A stretch of 64,000 bases of DNA. Origin: Mesorhizobium sp. B2-3-4 (lineage in GTDB: Bacteria; Pseudomonadota; Alphaproteobacteria; Rhizobiales; Rhizobiaceae). Where the stretch lies: NCBI RefSeq assembly GCF_006442315.1, contig NZ_VFVY01000008.1, positions 124,001-188,000 of the forward strand. Reading direction: 5' to 3'. The notes below the pieces were generated by a model that saw nothing but the letters and a program-made list of their open reading frames with translations, was not told where the DNA came from and did not search any database. The stretch's first letter is position 1, and each line of letters starts with the position of its first letter. Shown here one piece after another: positions 45,162 through 54,501 of the stretch. A program made the translations under genes and the position numbers.

Positions 45162-45929
45162 TCAGAAATTGTCCTTGCGCTTGCGAATCTCGGCGAACAC
45201 CTCGGCATCCCCGGCTTTTTCCATGCCGAGATGCTTGCGGATCGCCGGATCGTGCCAGCGCAGGAAGGGGTTGGTCGACAGTTCCTCGCCGATCGTCGTC
45301 GGCAGTGTCGGCTTGTTGTCGAGCCGCAGCGCCTCGATCCGGGCGGCGCGCTCCTTCAAGGCCGAATTGGTGGGGTCGACGGTCAGCGCGAAACGGGCAT
45401 TGGCGAGCGTGTATTCGTGGCCGCAATAGATGATCGTCTCGGCGGGAAGGGCCGCGAGCTTTTTGAGAGATTCGTACATTACCGGCGGTTTGCATTCGAA
45501 CAGCCGGCCGCAACCCAGCGCAAACAGCGTGTCGGCGGTGAACGCCACTTTCGATGTCGGCATATGGTAGGAGACATGGCCGGCCGTATGCCCGGGCGTG
45601 GCGATCACCTCGATGCGTTCATCGCCGAGATGCAGGACGGAGCCTTCCTCGACGGTTTCGTCGATGCCGGGGATCTTGGCCTTTTCCGCTTCCGGGCCGA
45701 CGATGCGCAGCTTGAACCGCTCCTTGAGCGCCAGATTGGCCTCGACATGATCGGCATGGTGATGCGTGGTCAGGATAACAGTCGGCGTCCAGCCCGTGCG
45801 CTTGATCGCGGCCAGGATCGGCGCTTCCTCGGGGGCGTCGATGATCGCGGTCTGCCCGCTTTTGCGATCATGCACCAGCACGCCGAAATTGTCGGTGCGG
45901 CACATGAACTGTTCGATTTCGACCGGCAT
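45162..45929 (-). CDS. gloB: Hydroxyacylglutathione hydrolase (glyoxalase II)
   Basis: Hydrolyses S-lactoylglutathione in methylglyoxal detoxification. It has 255 residues from the start at 45929. The metal motif THHHADH gives His56, His58, Asp60 and His61; later ligands lie in GHTAGHVSY and the Asp of AFTADTLF, and the C-terminal domain carries the glutathione-contacting CGHEYT and KERAARIEALR regions. A 539-residue in-frame extension to 46781 is antisense reading of the methyltransferase gene and is rejected. Confidence 0.95.
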   Translation of the reverse strand: MPVEIEQFMCRTDNFGVLVHDRKSGQTAIIDAPEEAPILAAIKRTGWTPTVILTTHHHADHVEANLALKERFKLRIVGPEAEKAKIPGIDETVEEGSVLHLGDERIEVIATPGHTAGHVSYHMPTSKVAFTADTLFALGCGRLFECKPPVMYESLKKLAALPAETIIYCGHEYTLANARFALTVDPTNSALKERAARIEALRLDNKPTLPTTIGEELSTNPFLRWHDPAIRKHLGMEKAGDAEVFAEIRKRKDNF

Positions 45930-46067
45930 CGCGTCTCTCCATCCTGTCGCCGAGACATAGGACGCCCGGGCGCGGATGTCATCCACGGGATGAAGAATGT
46001 CATTGGCGATGACGGCCGCGCGGGTGCCTTTGTTGAATCCGGCCGACATCGCGGCTACATCCCTCCC

Positions 46068-46856
46068 ATGCATTCCGACATCGTCGACCTTCGCTCCTTC
46101 TATTCGACAACGCTCGGGCGGTTCGCCGAGCGCTCGATCACCATGGCGCTGTCGTCGATATGGGCCACCGTCCCCAACGAACGGCTGGTCGGCCTGGGAT
46201 ACACCTTGCCCTGGCTGGAGCGCTTCGGCACCGATGCCGAACGGGTCTTCGCCTTCATGCCGGCAACGCAAGGCGCCGTGGTCTGGCCGGCGACCGGGCC
46301 GGCCGCGACCGCCCTGGTCTTCGACGAGGAACTGCCGCTGGTCGATTCCTGCATCGACCGCATGCTGCTCGTCCATTCGCTCGAACATGTCGAGAACCCG
46401 CGCGAGACGCTGAACGAGATCTGGCGGGTGCTGTCGCCGGCGGGGCGCGTCGTCATCGTGGTGCCCAACCGGCGCGGTGTCTGGGCGCGTTTCGAACACA
46501 CGCCGTTCGGAAACGGACGGCCCTTCTCGCGCGGGCAGCTCACCGAATTGCTGCGCGAGGCGAATTTCACGCCGGCCGCCTGGTCGGATGCCCTGTTCTT
46601 CCCGCCATCGCGGCGGCGCTTCATGATGCGTTTCCACAATGTGCTGGAGCGTGCCGGCCGGCGGCTGTGGCCGATCTTCTCCGGCGTCATCGTCGTGGAG
46701 GCGCAGAAGCGGCTCTATCAGGGCGTGCCGGTGGTCCAGCGCGCTTCCCGCCGCGTCTTCGTGCCTGTGTTGTCGCCGCATGGCGCGACGCGTCTCGGCC
46801 GCCGGGCTGAAACCGGGGGCGGCGCGTCTTCGGCTCGCCAGGTGAAACCTTCGTGA
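46068..46856 (+). CDS. Class I SAM-dependent methyltransferase
   Basis: A 262-residue protein of the methyltransferase-11 type. The N-terminal half is diverged, without the classical GxGxG loop but with the later motif VDSCIDRMLLVHSLEHVENPRETLNEIWRVLSPAGRVVIVVPN. The C-terminus is basic (RRFMMRFHNVLERAGRR). Divergence of the SAM loop means the activity is not assured. The ATG at 46068 is in a divergent region opposite gloB. Confidence 0.78.
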   Translation: MHSDIVDLRSFYSTTLGRFAERSITMALSSIWATVPNERLVGLGYTLPWLERFGTDAERVFAFMPATQGAVVWPATGPAATALVFDEELPLVDSCIDRMLLVHSLEHVENPRETLNEIWRVLSPAGRVVIVVPNRRGVWARFEHTPFGNGRPFSRGQLTELLREANFTPAAWSDALFFPPSRRRFMMRFHNVLERAGRRLWPIFSGVIVVEAQKRLYQGVPVVQRASRRVFVPVLSPHGATRLGRRAETGGGASSARQVKPS

Positions 46857-46993
46857 TCTCGGATGGAAACTTGCCCCGCGCGGCTTTTGCCGGCCTATCT
46901 GTCGTGGTGAACGCGCGTCCTGGTTGATATGCGGATGCCTTCAGTCTTCTCCATCCGGTTTCAGCATCGCTTCTGAACGCAAGGACTTTGGCT

Positions 46994-48811
46994 ATGGCCG
47001 ATCAACCAGACAACGCCACCCGGCCGGTCGCGGCTGTCGAAGCCAGCAGCCTGCGTGACCAGGTGGCGACGCTCAGGCAGGCGCTGGCCGGATCGCCGGT
47101 CCGCAAATGGTTGCTGTGGACTTCGCTCGGCATCATGGCCGTCATCATCGCGACGTCGATCGGCCAGGTGCTGCTCAACCGCTGGAACCAGCCTTTCTAT
47201 GATGCGCTCTCGCGCCGCGACATGGCCGCCTTCCTGCACCAGCTCATGATCTTTGCCATGATCGCCGGCGGACTGCTCGTGCTCAATATCTGCCAGACAT
47301 GGCTCAACCAGATGATCCGGCTGAAGCTGCGCGAGGCACTGACACTGGATTTGATCGATCAGTGGATGCGGCCGGCGCGCGCGTTCCGGTTGGCCAATGC
47401 CGGCGCCATCGGCGTCAATCCAGACCAGCGCATGCAGCAGGACGCCGCGCATCTGTCCGACCTGTCGACTGATCTTGGCGTCGGCCTGCTGCAATCCTTC
47501 ATCCTGCTCGCCTCTTTCGTCGGCGTGCTGTGGCAGCTGTCTTCGGGCTTCGTGTTCCATGTCGGCGGCTGGTCGCTGGCGATACCGGGCTACATGGTCT
47601 GGGCCGCATTCCTCTATGCCGGCATCGCCTCCTGGCTGAGCTGGCTGGTCGGCCGGCCGCTGATCCGCCTCAACAGCGACCGCTACACGCGCGAAGCGGA
47701 GCTGCGCTCCTCCATGGTGCGGGTCAACGAGAATGTCGACGCCATCGCGCTCTACCACGGCGAGGCCGACGCCAGGCGGCGGCTCGAGCTCGATCTCGGC
47801 ACGGTGCTGGGTTCCATGCGGCGCATCTTTACCGCCCAGATCAATCTGTCCTGGGTGACCGACACCTATGGCTGGATCACCGTGGTGGCGCCGATCCTGG
47901 TTGCCTCGCCAGTCTATTTCTCGGGCGATATCAGCTTTGGCGGGCTGATGATGGCGGTCGGCGCCTTCAACCAGGTGCATTCGTCGTTGCGCTGGTTCAT
48001 CAACAATATCGGCAGCATAGCCGATTGGCGCGCCACGCTGATGCGCGTCGCGGACTTCCGCATCGCGCTCGACGAAACCGACGTGCTGCACGACAAGGAG
48101 AAGCGGATCTCCTTCGATGAGAACGCCGATGGCAGCCTGACCTTCGAGAAACTCCAGGTGGCCTCTCCGGAGGGCTGCACCAAGCTCTCCGACCTGCATG
48201 TCGAAATCCATGCCGGCGAGCGTGTGATGATCACCGGCGAGCCCGGCGCCGGCAAGACGCTGTTCTTCCGGGCCATTGCCGGCCTGTGGCCATGGGGAAG
48301 CGGGAAGATCGGCATGCCGGCGGGCGAAACGCCCGTCTTCGTGCCTCGTGTTCCGTATTTCCCCGCCGGCACACTACGTGAGGTTCTCGACCATCCCTAT
48401 GGTGCCGATCCGGCAAGCGATGCCGATATTTCGGCGGTGCTTGCCGAAGTCGGCCTTGAGCGTCTGTCATCCTCGCTCGACCGCTCGGCCCGCTGGGAGC
48501 GCGAGTTGGGCGACGACGAACAGCGATCGCTCGCCTTCGCCAGACTGGCCTTGCGCAAGCCGAAATGGGTGATCATCGATGAAGCGATGGATGCCTTCGA
48601 CGGCCCCTCGCTGAGGCGGGTGCTGTCGCTCATGGACAAGCATCTGAAAGGCGCCGCAATCATCAATATAGGACGCGGCCTGCACAACAATCAGTTCTTT
48701 CCGCGTTCCCTGACCATCGTGAAGGATACCGGCGCACCGGCGCTCAAACCCGCCCGCGTCAGGGCAGGCGCCATCGAACCGCCGCCGGTCGCGGCTCGTC
48801 GCAAGAAATAG
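46994..48811 (+). CDS. ABC transporter with fused membrane and ATPase domains, YddA/SbmA-like
   Basis: A 605-residue half-transporter. The membrane domain (about 30-340) belongs to the ABC_membrane_2/SbmA-like fold, with WNQPFYDALSRRDMAAF and NPDQRMQQDA as family marks. The nucleotide-binding domain (about 370-590) has Walker A GEPGAGKT (415-422) and Walker B WVIIDEAMDAFD. The signature loop is poorly conserved (LGDDEQRSLAFARL), as in the YddA group. Related BacA/SbmA proteins import peptides in symbiosis, but those lack the ATPase. The ATG at 46994 has AAGGA upstream; a TTG at 46988 is less well spaced. Confidence 0.88.
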   Translation: MADQPDNATRPVAAVEASSLRDQVATLRQALAGSPVRKWLLWTSLGIMAVIIATSIGQVLLNRWNQPFYDALSRRDMAAFLHQLMIFAMIAGGLLVLNICQTWLNQMIRLKLREALTLDLIDQWMRPARAFRLANAGAIGVNPDQRMQQDAAHLSDLSTDLGVGLLQSFILLASFVGVLWQLSSGFVFHVGGWSLAIPGYMVWAAFLYAGIASWLSWLVGRPLIRLNSDRYTREAELRSSMVRVNENVDAIALYHGEADARRRLELDLGTVLGSMRRIFTAQINLSWVTDTYGWITVVAPILVASPVYFSGDISFGGLMMAVGAFNQVHSSLRWFINNIGSIADWRATLMRVADFRIALDETDVLHDKEKRISFDENADGSLTFEKLQVASPEGCTKLSDLHVEIHAGERVMITGEPGAGKTLFFRAIAGLWPWGSGKIGMPAGETPVFVPRVPYFPAGTLREVLDHPYGADPASDADISAVLAEVGLERLSSSLDRSARWERELGDDEQRSLAFARLALRKPKWVIIDEAMDAFDGPSLRRVLSLMDKHLKGAAIINIGRGLHNNQFFPRSLTIVKDTGAPALKPARVRAGAIEPPPVAARRKK

Positions 48812-48871
48812 AAGGGAACGGCCCAGGCGCCGGCCACAAGCTTTATTTCGCCGCGATCGCAGGCGACTGTT

Positions 48872-49702
48872 GTGGTCGAAACATCGCTTGGGCTGGCCAT
48901 GCTTGATATTATGAGCCTGCTTGCCTGTCTGGCTTGCGCCGAGGCCGCTCCGGTTCCTTCCGTGCCGGGCAGGCTGGCCGTCGACGTCGAACTGGTGCTG
49001 GCGGTCGATATCTCGCTGTCGATGGACGAGACGGAGTTCGCCCTGCAACGCGCCGGCTATGTCGAGGCGCTGCGGCATGCCGATTTCATCCAGGCGGTCC
49101 GTTCCGGCCATACGGGCCGCATTGCGCTCGCCTATTTCGAGTGGGCCGGCACGGTGCGCGACGACGCGGTCATCGGCTGGCAGGTCATCGATAGCGCCGA
49201 GAGTGCCAACAACTTTGCCGACAAGCTCGCGGCCCGCGCTTTCCGGAGTTTCCGCGGCACTTCGATTTCAGGCGCGCTTGCCTTCGGCGCCGGGCTTTTC
49301 GACAGGACCAACTTCCAGGGCGAACGCAGCGTCATCGACATATCGGGCGACGGCCCCAACAATATCGGGCCGCCGGTCACCGCCACGCGCGATGCGGCCA
49401 TTGCCAAGGGCATCGTCATCAACGGCTTGCCGATCCTGATCAAGCCATCGCCGACGTTCAGCCATCTCGACAGCTATTATGCGCAATGCGTGACCGGCGG
49501 ACCCGGTTCCTTCGTGCTGCCGATCCATGCCGCCGCCGAATTCTCGACGGCGATCCGTCGCAAGCTGATCCTCGAGGTCAGCGGCGTTCAGGACAAGCCG
49601 GTGATTACGCCCATCGGCATGGAAACGCCGGTCGATTGCCTTCTGGGGGAACGCGACCGGCGGTTTCTGTCTGATCCCTATTTCCCGGAACTGGACCGAT
49701 AG
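48872..49702 (+). CDS. Exported DUF1194 (VWA-like) protein
   Basis: A 276-residue protein with a signal-like N-terminus. DVELVLAVDISLSMDETEFALQRAGYVEAL is a VWA/MIDAS-like opening (DISLS), as in the DUF1194 family, and later FRGTSISGALAFG and IDISGDGPNN match the same fold. The GTG at 48872 is the first start; an ATG at 48899 gives a cleaner signal peptide of about 17 residues and is nearly as likely. It may be a periplasmic metal-dependent binding protein. The gene is convergent with the glycosyltransferase pair. Confidence 0.82.
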   Translation: MVETSLGLAMLDIMSLLACLACAEAAPVPSVPGRLAVDVELVLAVDISLSMDETEFALQRAGYVEALRHADFIQAVRSGHTGRIALAYFEWAGTVRDDAVIGWQVIDSAESANNFADKLAARAFRSFRGTSISGALAFGAGLFDRTNFQGERSVIDISGDGPNNIGPPVTATRDAAIAKGIVINGLPILIKPSPTFSHLDSYYAQCVTGGPGSFVLPIHAAAEFSTAIRRKLILEVSGVQDKPVITPIGMETPVDCLLGERDRRFLSDPYFPELDR

Positions 49703-49713
49703 GCTGGCCTGCT

Positions 49714-50631
49714 TCAGGCGGGCCGGGTGCCGAACTCGGTGCGGAATTTGTTGGAGAGGTCGCGGCGCCAGCGCCGGCCCTGGACATAGCCTCTGGCCAG
49801 TTCCGGCAAGGAGTAGCCGAGCGCCTTCGACGAGCGATTGGCCATGTAGCCTTCGAACGCCTCCGGTATCCGGCCCCTGAGAATATCGGCGATGATCTGC
49901 CGCGCGATCATGTAGGGCGGGATCTGCGGATAGGAGCGGGCGATATGCGGGTGCTTGCCCATCAGGTTCGCATAGGCTTCGACGTAGCCCGCCCGGCGGC
50001 CAGAGATCGAATTCTGCGAATTGTACTTCGTCCAGTCGATATCTCCCGACAGTTGCGCGCCGAACCGTAGCGCCAGGCGCAACAGCAATTCTCGGTCCTG
50101 CATGCGGGTTATATCGCTGTCGTAGCCGCCAATCTCCAGCAGGGCTTCTCGGCGGGCCGATATTGCGGAGCCGGCGATGAAGATCGTCTGCGCCACAAGC
50201 GTCCGCTCCAACAGCATCGGGCTGACGAAGGTCTCTGGATTGACGCAATTGGTGGTGCGGCCGCTCTTCAAAGAGACAAATGAGCTGAGAAGCACCTGAA
50301 GGGCGGGATTGTCGTCAAACCAGGCCAAGGTGCGCTCAAGCCGATGCGGCAGGTAGACGTCGTCGGAATCGAGAAACGTCACCACCGGCGCGCGCGCCCG
50401 CTCGATGCCGGCGTTCCTGGCGGCGTTGGCGCCACGCCATTTCGCGCCGACATAGACCAGCCGCGGATCGCTGATGCGCGCCAGCGCCGCCTCGGTTCCG
50501 TCGGTCGAGCCATCGTCGACGACGATATGCTCGAAGCGCGACATGCTCTGGGCAAGCACGCTGTCGATCGCGCGCAGCACTGTTTCGCGCCGGTTATGGG
50601 TCGGCGTGATGACCGTGATGAGAGGCGCCAT
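49714..50631 (-). CDS. Family 2 glycosyltransferase
   Basis: A 305-residue GT-A glycosyltransferase. TVITPTHNRRETVLRAIDSVLAQ opens the fold, VVDDGSTDGT follows, and FLDSDDVYLPHRL carries the DxD-like metal site. A membrane span is absent. The ATG at 50631 has AGGA upstream and is preferred; an ATG at 50649 lies two bases after the stop of the preceding gene. The two transferase genes form a leftward pair, probably adding sugars to a surface polysaccharide or glycolipid. Confidence 0.85.
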   Translation of the reverse strand: MAPLITVITPTHNRRETVLRAIDSVLAQSMSRFEHIVVDDGSTDGTEAALARISDPRLVYVGAKWRGANAARNAGIERARAPVVTFLDSDDVYLPHRLERTLAWFDDNPALQVLLSSFVSLKSGRTTNCVNPETFVSPMLLERTLVAQTIFIAGSAISARREALLEIGGYDSDITRMQDRELLLRLALRFGAQLSGDIDWTKYNSQNSISGRRAGYVEAYANLMGKHPHIARSYPQIPPYMIARQIIADILRGRIPEAFEGYMANRSSKALGYSLPELARGYVQGRRWRRDLSNKFRTEFGTRPA

Positions 50632-50650
50632 GTCAGCGGTCCTGGCCATG

Positions 50651-51646
50651 TCAGCTATGACCGACATGGACAGGCACGAGTTCCGGTTCGTCCCGGACCA
50701 GGCCGAACGCCATGGCCGCCTGGCCGAAAAAAACCAGCGTGCAAAAGGACAATCCGACGAGAAGGGCGAACGGAATTTGCCAGACCGGCATTCCGAGTTG
50801 CGACGCATGCGCAAGGATGCGTCCGCTTACACGGCGGGACATCGAAAACCAGCGCCTCAGCGCTTTCAGCACGCGTCGGGGCCGTGAGGCCGATTCCAGC
50901 GCCACATATTTCCGGTCCGCATCGCGGCCGGTGACCAGAGCGCGCCAGAAGAAAAACCGCCAGCCGCGCGGGGGATAGTGGCTCGCCCGTGCATTGACCC
51001 TGACGAAATCATGTCCGCTTTCCCGCAACTGGCTGGTCAGCAGCGTGCAGGAAACCTTGAACCCGTTGCTGGCCGGATAGGGGTGGCTGGCCAGCCAGCT
51101 TCTGCGAAACGCGCAATTGTTGGCGTTCATCGCCCGCCTTGAAGCGAAACGCTGATCACCGTCGCGCAGCGGGAAGAACCATAGGAGAGCAAAGGTCCGC
51201 GAGGCGAAATCGTCATGGCCGAGATAGGTGTAGCCACTTACGGCAATCGTCTTGGGGTCTTCCATCGGCTTGAGAAGCGCGGACAGCCAGCCATCTTCGG
51301 TCACCGTGTCGGAATCGCAGTAGATGACGACATCGCCATCTGCCAACGCGGCACCGGCATTCTTCAACTGATAGTACCGGCCGCCGGGACAGGCGTTGAA
51401 AAGCATAGTCGCGGTCGTTGCAAGCAGCGGGACGAGTTCAAGGATGCGTTGCTGGAGAAGCCGTGTGTCGGTGTCCTGTCCGCTGTGAACCACGACAACC
51501 TGCGGTCTGGGATAATGGCCGACCGTCGTCGTGCGCTCTATTTCCCGCGCCAAGGCAGTCAGCGAAATGCCAATTTCATCCTCGTCGATGGAACTGGCAT
51601 TCTCCATTTCAACAACGATCGAATATGTCTGCTTCTTCGGTTCCAT
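50651..51646 (-). CDS. Family 2-like glycosyltransferase with C-terminal membrane segment
   Basis: A 331-residue GT2-fold protein. VVIYCDSDTVTEDGWLSALLKP holds the DxD (DSD) motif, with GGRYYQLKNAGAALADGD before it, close to the cellulose-synthase/mycofactocin-type GT2 group. Later, HYPPRGWRFFFWRALV and a hydrophobic IPFALLVGLSFCTLVFFGQAAMAF indicate a C-terminal membrane helix. The start at 51646 is chosen; an extension to 51712 is poorly supported. It runs into the second transferase gene with less than 20 bases between. Confidence 0.8.
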   Translation of the reverse strand: MEPKKQTYSIVVEMENASSIDEDEIGISLTALAREIERTTTVGHYPRPQVVVVHSGQDTDTRLLQQRILELVPLLATTATMLFNACPGGRYYQLKNAGAALADGDVVIYCDSDTVTEDGWLSALLKPMEDPKTIAVSGYTYLGHDDFASRTFALLWFFPLRDGDQRFASRRAMNANNCAFRRSWLASHPYPASNGFKVSCTLLTSQLRESGHDFVRVNARASHYPPRGWRFFFWRALVTGRDADRKYVALESASRPRRVLKALRRWFSMSRRVSGRILAHASQLGMPVWQIPFALLVGLSFCTLVFFGQAAMAFGLVRDEPELVPVHVGHS

Positions 51647-51930
51647 GCTCCGCCCGCATCTATCCGGCGCGACGCTACAAAGAACATGCCGCTGTGTCAC
51701 CACATCCTGCACAGTTCAACCTGTTCGAAACGACGAATTTCTGACCTGGCGCCCCAATAGCAACACCGCTGCGGGACCAGAAAGCCTGCAAACCCAGCAC
51801 GATCGAAGCTGATTCGCTCTGTCGCACCGGTACCGTTCTTATTATCCGGGAGGTAATCGAATTGCGTGTGCTGTCTTGGCAATGTGCGGTCGTGAAGCCG
51901 GCAACCGGCTTCGAACACAGGAGTTCCGCT

Positions 51931-52251
51931 ATGACCGCTTATGCCGTTGCCCATATGCATCAGGCCACGATGGGCCCGCAGATCATCGAGTATCTGCACC
52001 GAATCGATGCCACGCTGGAACCTTTTGGCGGCCGGTTCCTGATCCACGGCGGCAATCTGGAGGTGGTCGAGAACGACTGGCCGGGCCATCTGATCGTCAT
52101 CGAATTCCCTGACCGCAAGCATGTGCGCAACTGGTACGATTCGCCCGCCTACCAGGCGATCCTGGCGCTGCGGACCAACAATTCGCAATCGGATGTGGTG
52201 TTCGCGGACGGCGTCGACCACCCGCACAAGGCTACCGATGTCCTGGAATAG
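51931..52251 (+). CDS. DUF1330 protein
   Basis: A 106-residue single-domain protein of the dimeric alpha/beta-barrel fold. YAVAHMHQATMGPQIIEYLHRIDATLEPFGGRFLIHGG and VIEFPDRKHVRNWYDSPAYQAIL match DUF1330. A CAGGAG site precedes the ATG at 51931; the frame opens earlier, at 51862, without support. Function is unknown, though the fold suggests a small-molecule or radical-protective role. It is followed by a repeat element. Confidence 0.88.
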   Translation: MTAYAVAHMHQATMGPQIIEYLHRIDATLEPFGGRFLIHGGNLEVVENDWPGHLIVIEFPDRKHVRNWYDSPAYQAILALRTNNSQSDVVFADGVDHPHKATDVLE

Positions 52252-52273
52252 CGGTGTGTCGGAGCCGAAGCCT

Positions 52274-52401
52274 TAGAGCGGTTCAGCGCTTGGTGGAATC
52301 GCTGACCCGCTCTAACTCTTTGTTTTTGCGCAACTCCCAAGGGCAAGCGTTACGCGCTTGTCCCGGGAAAACCGTTACACACCTGTCCTGGAGTTGCTCT
52401 A
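52274..52401. repeat. Rhizobial palindromic intergenic element
   Basis: The 147-base gap after the DUF1330 gene is built of nested inverted repeats. TAGAGCGGTTCAGCG (52274-52288) pairs with CGCTGACCCGCTCTA (52300-52314) with one mismatch. Further in are GGGCAAGCG / CGCTTGTCCC and an outer GCAACTCC / GGAGTTGC. It resembles the RIME-like or AGAGCGG-type elements known from rhizobial intergenic regions. It may act as transcript end of the convergent DUF1330 and metW genes. Confidence 0.65.
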
Positions 52402-53013
52402 GCGCCTCAGCAAAAACACCGCCTGCTGGCCGAAGAAATTCCAGAACCACCACGGCATCGACAAGCCGATCTTCTGGCCGCTGGCGTCGAGCGCGGTCGC
52501 CTTTTCCACCGTCGCGCCAAGCTCCTCGCACAGATTGACGAAGTCGCGGATGGTGCAGAAGTGGATATTGGGCGTGTCGTACCAGGAATAGGGCAGATCC
52601 TTGGTCACCGGCATGCGGCCCTTGACGAACAGCGACAGGCGCACCCGCCAATGGCCGAAATTGGGGAAGGACACGATGGCGTGGTTGCCGATCCTGAGCA
52701 GTTCGTCGAGCACCAGCTTCGGATTGCGGGTGGCCTGCAGCGTCTGAGACAGGACGACGAAGTCAAAACCCTTGTCGGGATAGAATTCGAGATCCTTGTC
52801 GGCATCGCCCTGGATGACGCTGAGGCCGCGCGCGACGCATTCGTTGACGCCGCGCTGCGACAGTTCCAGGCCGCGGCCGTCGATCTGCTTGGTTTCCTGC
52901 AGCAATTCGAGCAACGAGCCGTCGCCTGAACCCACGTCGAGCACGCGTGACTGCGGCGGGATGAGGTTGGCGACGACCTCGAGGTCGACGCGCTGGCTGC
53001 CGTTGACGCTCAT
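52399..53013 (-). CDS. metW: Methionine biosynthesis protein MetW
   Basis: A 204-residue methyltransferase-fold protein paired with MetX in proteobacteria and needed for homoserine O-acetylation or regulation. VLDVGSGDGSLLELL is the SAM-binding loop, LSQTLQATRNPKLVLDELLRIG the later motif, and WYDTPNIHFCTIRDF a MetW hallmark. The GGAGG at 53021-53025 supports the start at 53013; an extension to 53406 runs through metX and palindromic repeats and is rejected. It follows metX by 121 bases. Confidence 0.92.
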   Translation of the reverse strand: MSVNGSQRVDLEVVANLIPPQSRVLDVGSGDGSLLELLQETKQIDGRGLELSQRGVNECVARGLSVIQGDADKDLEFYPDKGFDFVVLSQTLQATRNPKLVLDELLRIGNHAIVSFPNFGHWRVRLSLFVKGRMPVTKDLPYSWYDTPNIHFCTIRDFVNLCEELGATVEKATALDASGQKIGLSMPWWFWNFFGQQAVFLLRR

Positions 53014-53033
53014 GGCTTCGCCTCCTGAGTGGC

Positions 53034-53140
53034 GCATGGCCCCGATCGGAAAAATCCGCAACTTTTCGGGGTCATGCTTCGCCTTTCTGTTTGGCGCATG
53101 ACCCTGGTCCGAAAAGTCCGCAACTTTTCGGGGGTCATGC
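53034..53140. repeat. Two tandem palindromic elements between metX and metW
   Basis: Copy 1 (53034-53077) and copy 2 (53096-53140) share the pattern GCATGRCCC...TCCGCAACTTTTCGGGG...TCATGC and each is a palindrome: outer GCATG/CATGC, inner GAAAA[A/G]T-CCGC-AACTTTTC. They fill nearly the whole 121-base gap and copy 2 contains the metX stop codon. They belong to the rhizobial intergenic-palindrome class and would form strong RNA hairpins in the metX-metW transcript. Confidence 0.75.
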
Positions 53141-54304
53141 GTTGAGCCCCCTGGCGCGCGCGGCCGAGCCGATGAAGCCTTTGATGGCGGCAAACAGTTC
53201 GGGCTCGTCGAGCAGGAAGGCGTCGTGGCCGCGGTCGGTCTCGATCTCGACGAAGGACACCGATGCGCCGGCGGCGTTGAGCGCGTGTACGATCGAGCGG
53301 CTCTCCTCGGTCGGGAACAGCCAGTCCGACGTGAACGACACCAGGCAAAAGCGGGTTTTCGTGCCGGCGAAGGCGTCGGCCAGGCGACCGCCATGATCGG
53401 CGGCAAGGTCGAAATAATCCATCGACCGCGTCATGTAGAGATAGGAATTGGCGTCGAAACGGTCGACGAAAGTCATGCCCTGGTGGCGAAGATAGCTCTC
53501 GATCTGGAAGTCGGCGTCGAAGCCGAAGGTCAGCGCTTCGCGGTCCTGCAGATTGCGGCCGAATTTGCGGTGCAGGGCCGCCTCCGACAGATAGGTGATA
53601 TGGGCGGCCATGCGCGCCACCGCCAGCCCTTTTTCCGGGCGCTTGCCGTGCTCGAAATATTTGCCGCCATGCCAGTCCGGATCGGCCATCACAGCCTGCC
53701 GCCCGACCTCATGGAAGGCGATGTTCTGCGACGAATGGCGCGCGCCGGTGGCGATCGGCAGTGCCGAAAAGACCCGTTCGGGATAGCTCGACGCCCATTG
53801 CAGCACCTGCATGCCGCCCATCGAACCGCCCAGCACGCAGAACAGTTTCTCGATGCCGAAATGGTCGACCAGCATCTGCTGCGCTCGCACCATATCGCGA
53901 ATGGTGATGACCGGAAGGTCGAGCCCATAGGGCTTGCCCGTGGCGGGATTGGTCGAGGCCGGTCCGGTGGAGCCCAGGCAGCCGCCGATGACGTTGGAGC
54001 AGATGACGAAGAAACGGTCGGTGTCGATGATCTTGCCGGGGCCGATCAGCACTTCCCACCAGCCCGGCTTGCCGGTCACCGGATTGGTGTTGGCGACATG
54101 CTGGTCGCCAGTCAGCGCATGGCAGACGAGGATGGCGTTGGAGCGCGCATCGTTCAGAACGCCATAGGTCTGGTAGGCGATCTGGAACGGTGACAGCAGC
54201 GTGCCGGCATCGAGCCGGAGCGGCTTGTCGGGCCCGAAACGCAACACCAGGCTCGACGGATTGTCGACCTCGTTGTTGGACCTTGCTGCGCGCGGAGCGG
54301 CCAT
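53135..54304 (-). CDS. metX: Homoserine O-acetyltransferase
   Basis: Acetylates homoserine, the first committed step of methionine synthesis. It has 389 residues from the start at 54304. Alpha/beta-hydrolase fold with the nucleophile elbow GGSMGGMQ (Ser161), the oxyanion-side CHALTGDQH, and Asp and His near [12 protein letters not shown] and DRGHDAFLL. Its 5' leader holds a promoter, a SAM-II riboswitch and an intrinsic terminator, so expression falls when SAM is plentiful. metW follows as the second gene of the unit. Confidence 0.97.
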   Translation of the reverse strand: MAAPRAARSNNEVDNPSSLVLRFGPDKPLRLDAGTLLSPFQIAYQTYGVLNDARSNAILVCHALTGDQHVANTNPVTGKPGWWEVLIGPGKIIDTDRFFVICSNVIGGCLGSTGPASTNPATGKPYGLDLPVITIRDMVRAQQMLVDHFGIEKLFCVLGGSMGGMQVLQWASSYPERVFSALPIATGARHSSQNIAFHEVGRQAVMADPDWHGGKYFEHGKRPEKGLAVARMAAHITYLSEAALHRKFGRNLQDREALTFGFDADFQIESYLRHQGMTFVDRFDANSYLYMTRSMDYFDLAADHGGRLADAFAGTKTRFCLVSFTSDWLFPTEESRSIVHALNAAGASVSFVEIETDRGHDAFLLDEPELFAAIKGFIGSAARARGLNA

Positions 54305-54384
54305 TCTCAATCTCTCTTGATGCATCGATTGTTGCGAAAATCCAGTTTCGCGGCGCCGATGCCGTCGTCCGGCCGGCAGCGGAC

Positions 54385-54419
54385 AATAAAAAACCGGCAT
54401 TGCCTTCGCAAAGCCGGTT
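54385..54419 (-). terminator. Intrinsic terminator between the SAM-II riboswitch and metX
   Basis: Read leftward, AACCGGC (54419-54413) pairs with GCCGGTT (54398-54392), and inside it TTGC pairs with GCAA around GAAG. The stem is followed by TTTTTTATT. It lies 15 bases after the riboswitch core and 80 bases before the metX start codon, placed to be controlled by ligand binding. Confidence 0.85.
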
Positions 54420-54434
54420 ACGTCGCGCAAACGG

Positions 54435-54487
54435 CCCTTTAGCGAATTGTTTAACGTGGCTGCAAGCCGACCGGCCAAATCACCACG
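54435..54487 (-). ncRNA. SAM-II riboswitch (metA/metX motif)
   Basis: Read leftward from 54487, the sequence follows the SAM-II consensus: CGTGGTGATTTGG, then CCGGTCGGCTTGCAGCCACG, then TTAAACAATTCGCTAAAGGG. The P1 pairing CGTGG/CCACG and the pseudoknot element (GATTTG.. with CTAAAGGG) are present, and only about one position in the conserved core differs from the sequence I remember for relatives. It is in the right place and orientation for metX and begins close to the predicted transcription start, as is usual for this class. It senses S-adenosylmethionine and represses metX-metW. Confidence 0.93.
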
Positions 54488-54501
54488 GAACTGTCCACGT
54501 C

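Noticed and set aside
44019..46856. A 945-residue reading ending in the methyltransferase
   Set aside because: It crosses the YhhN-type, cupin and gloB genes; only the part after 46068 is conserved.
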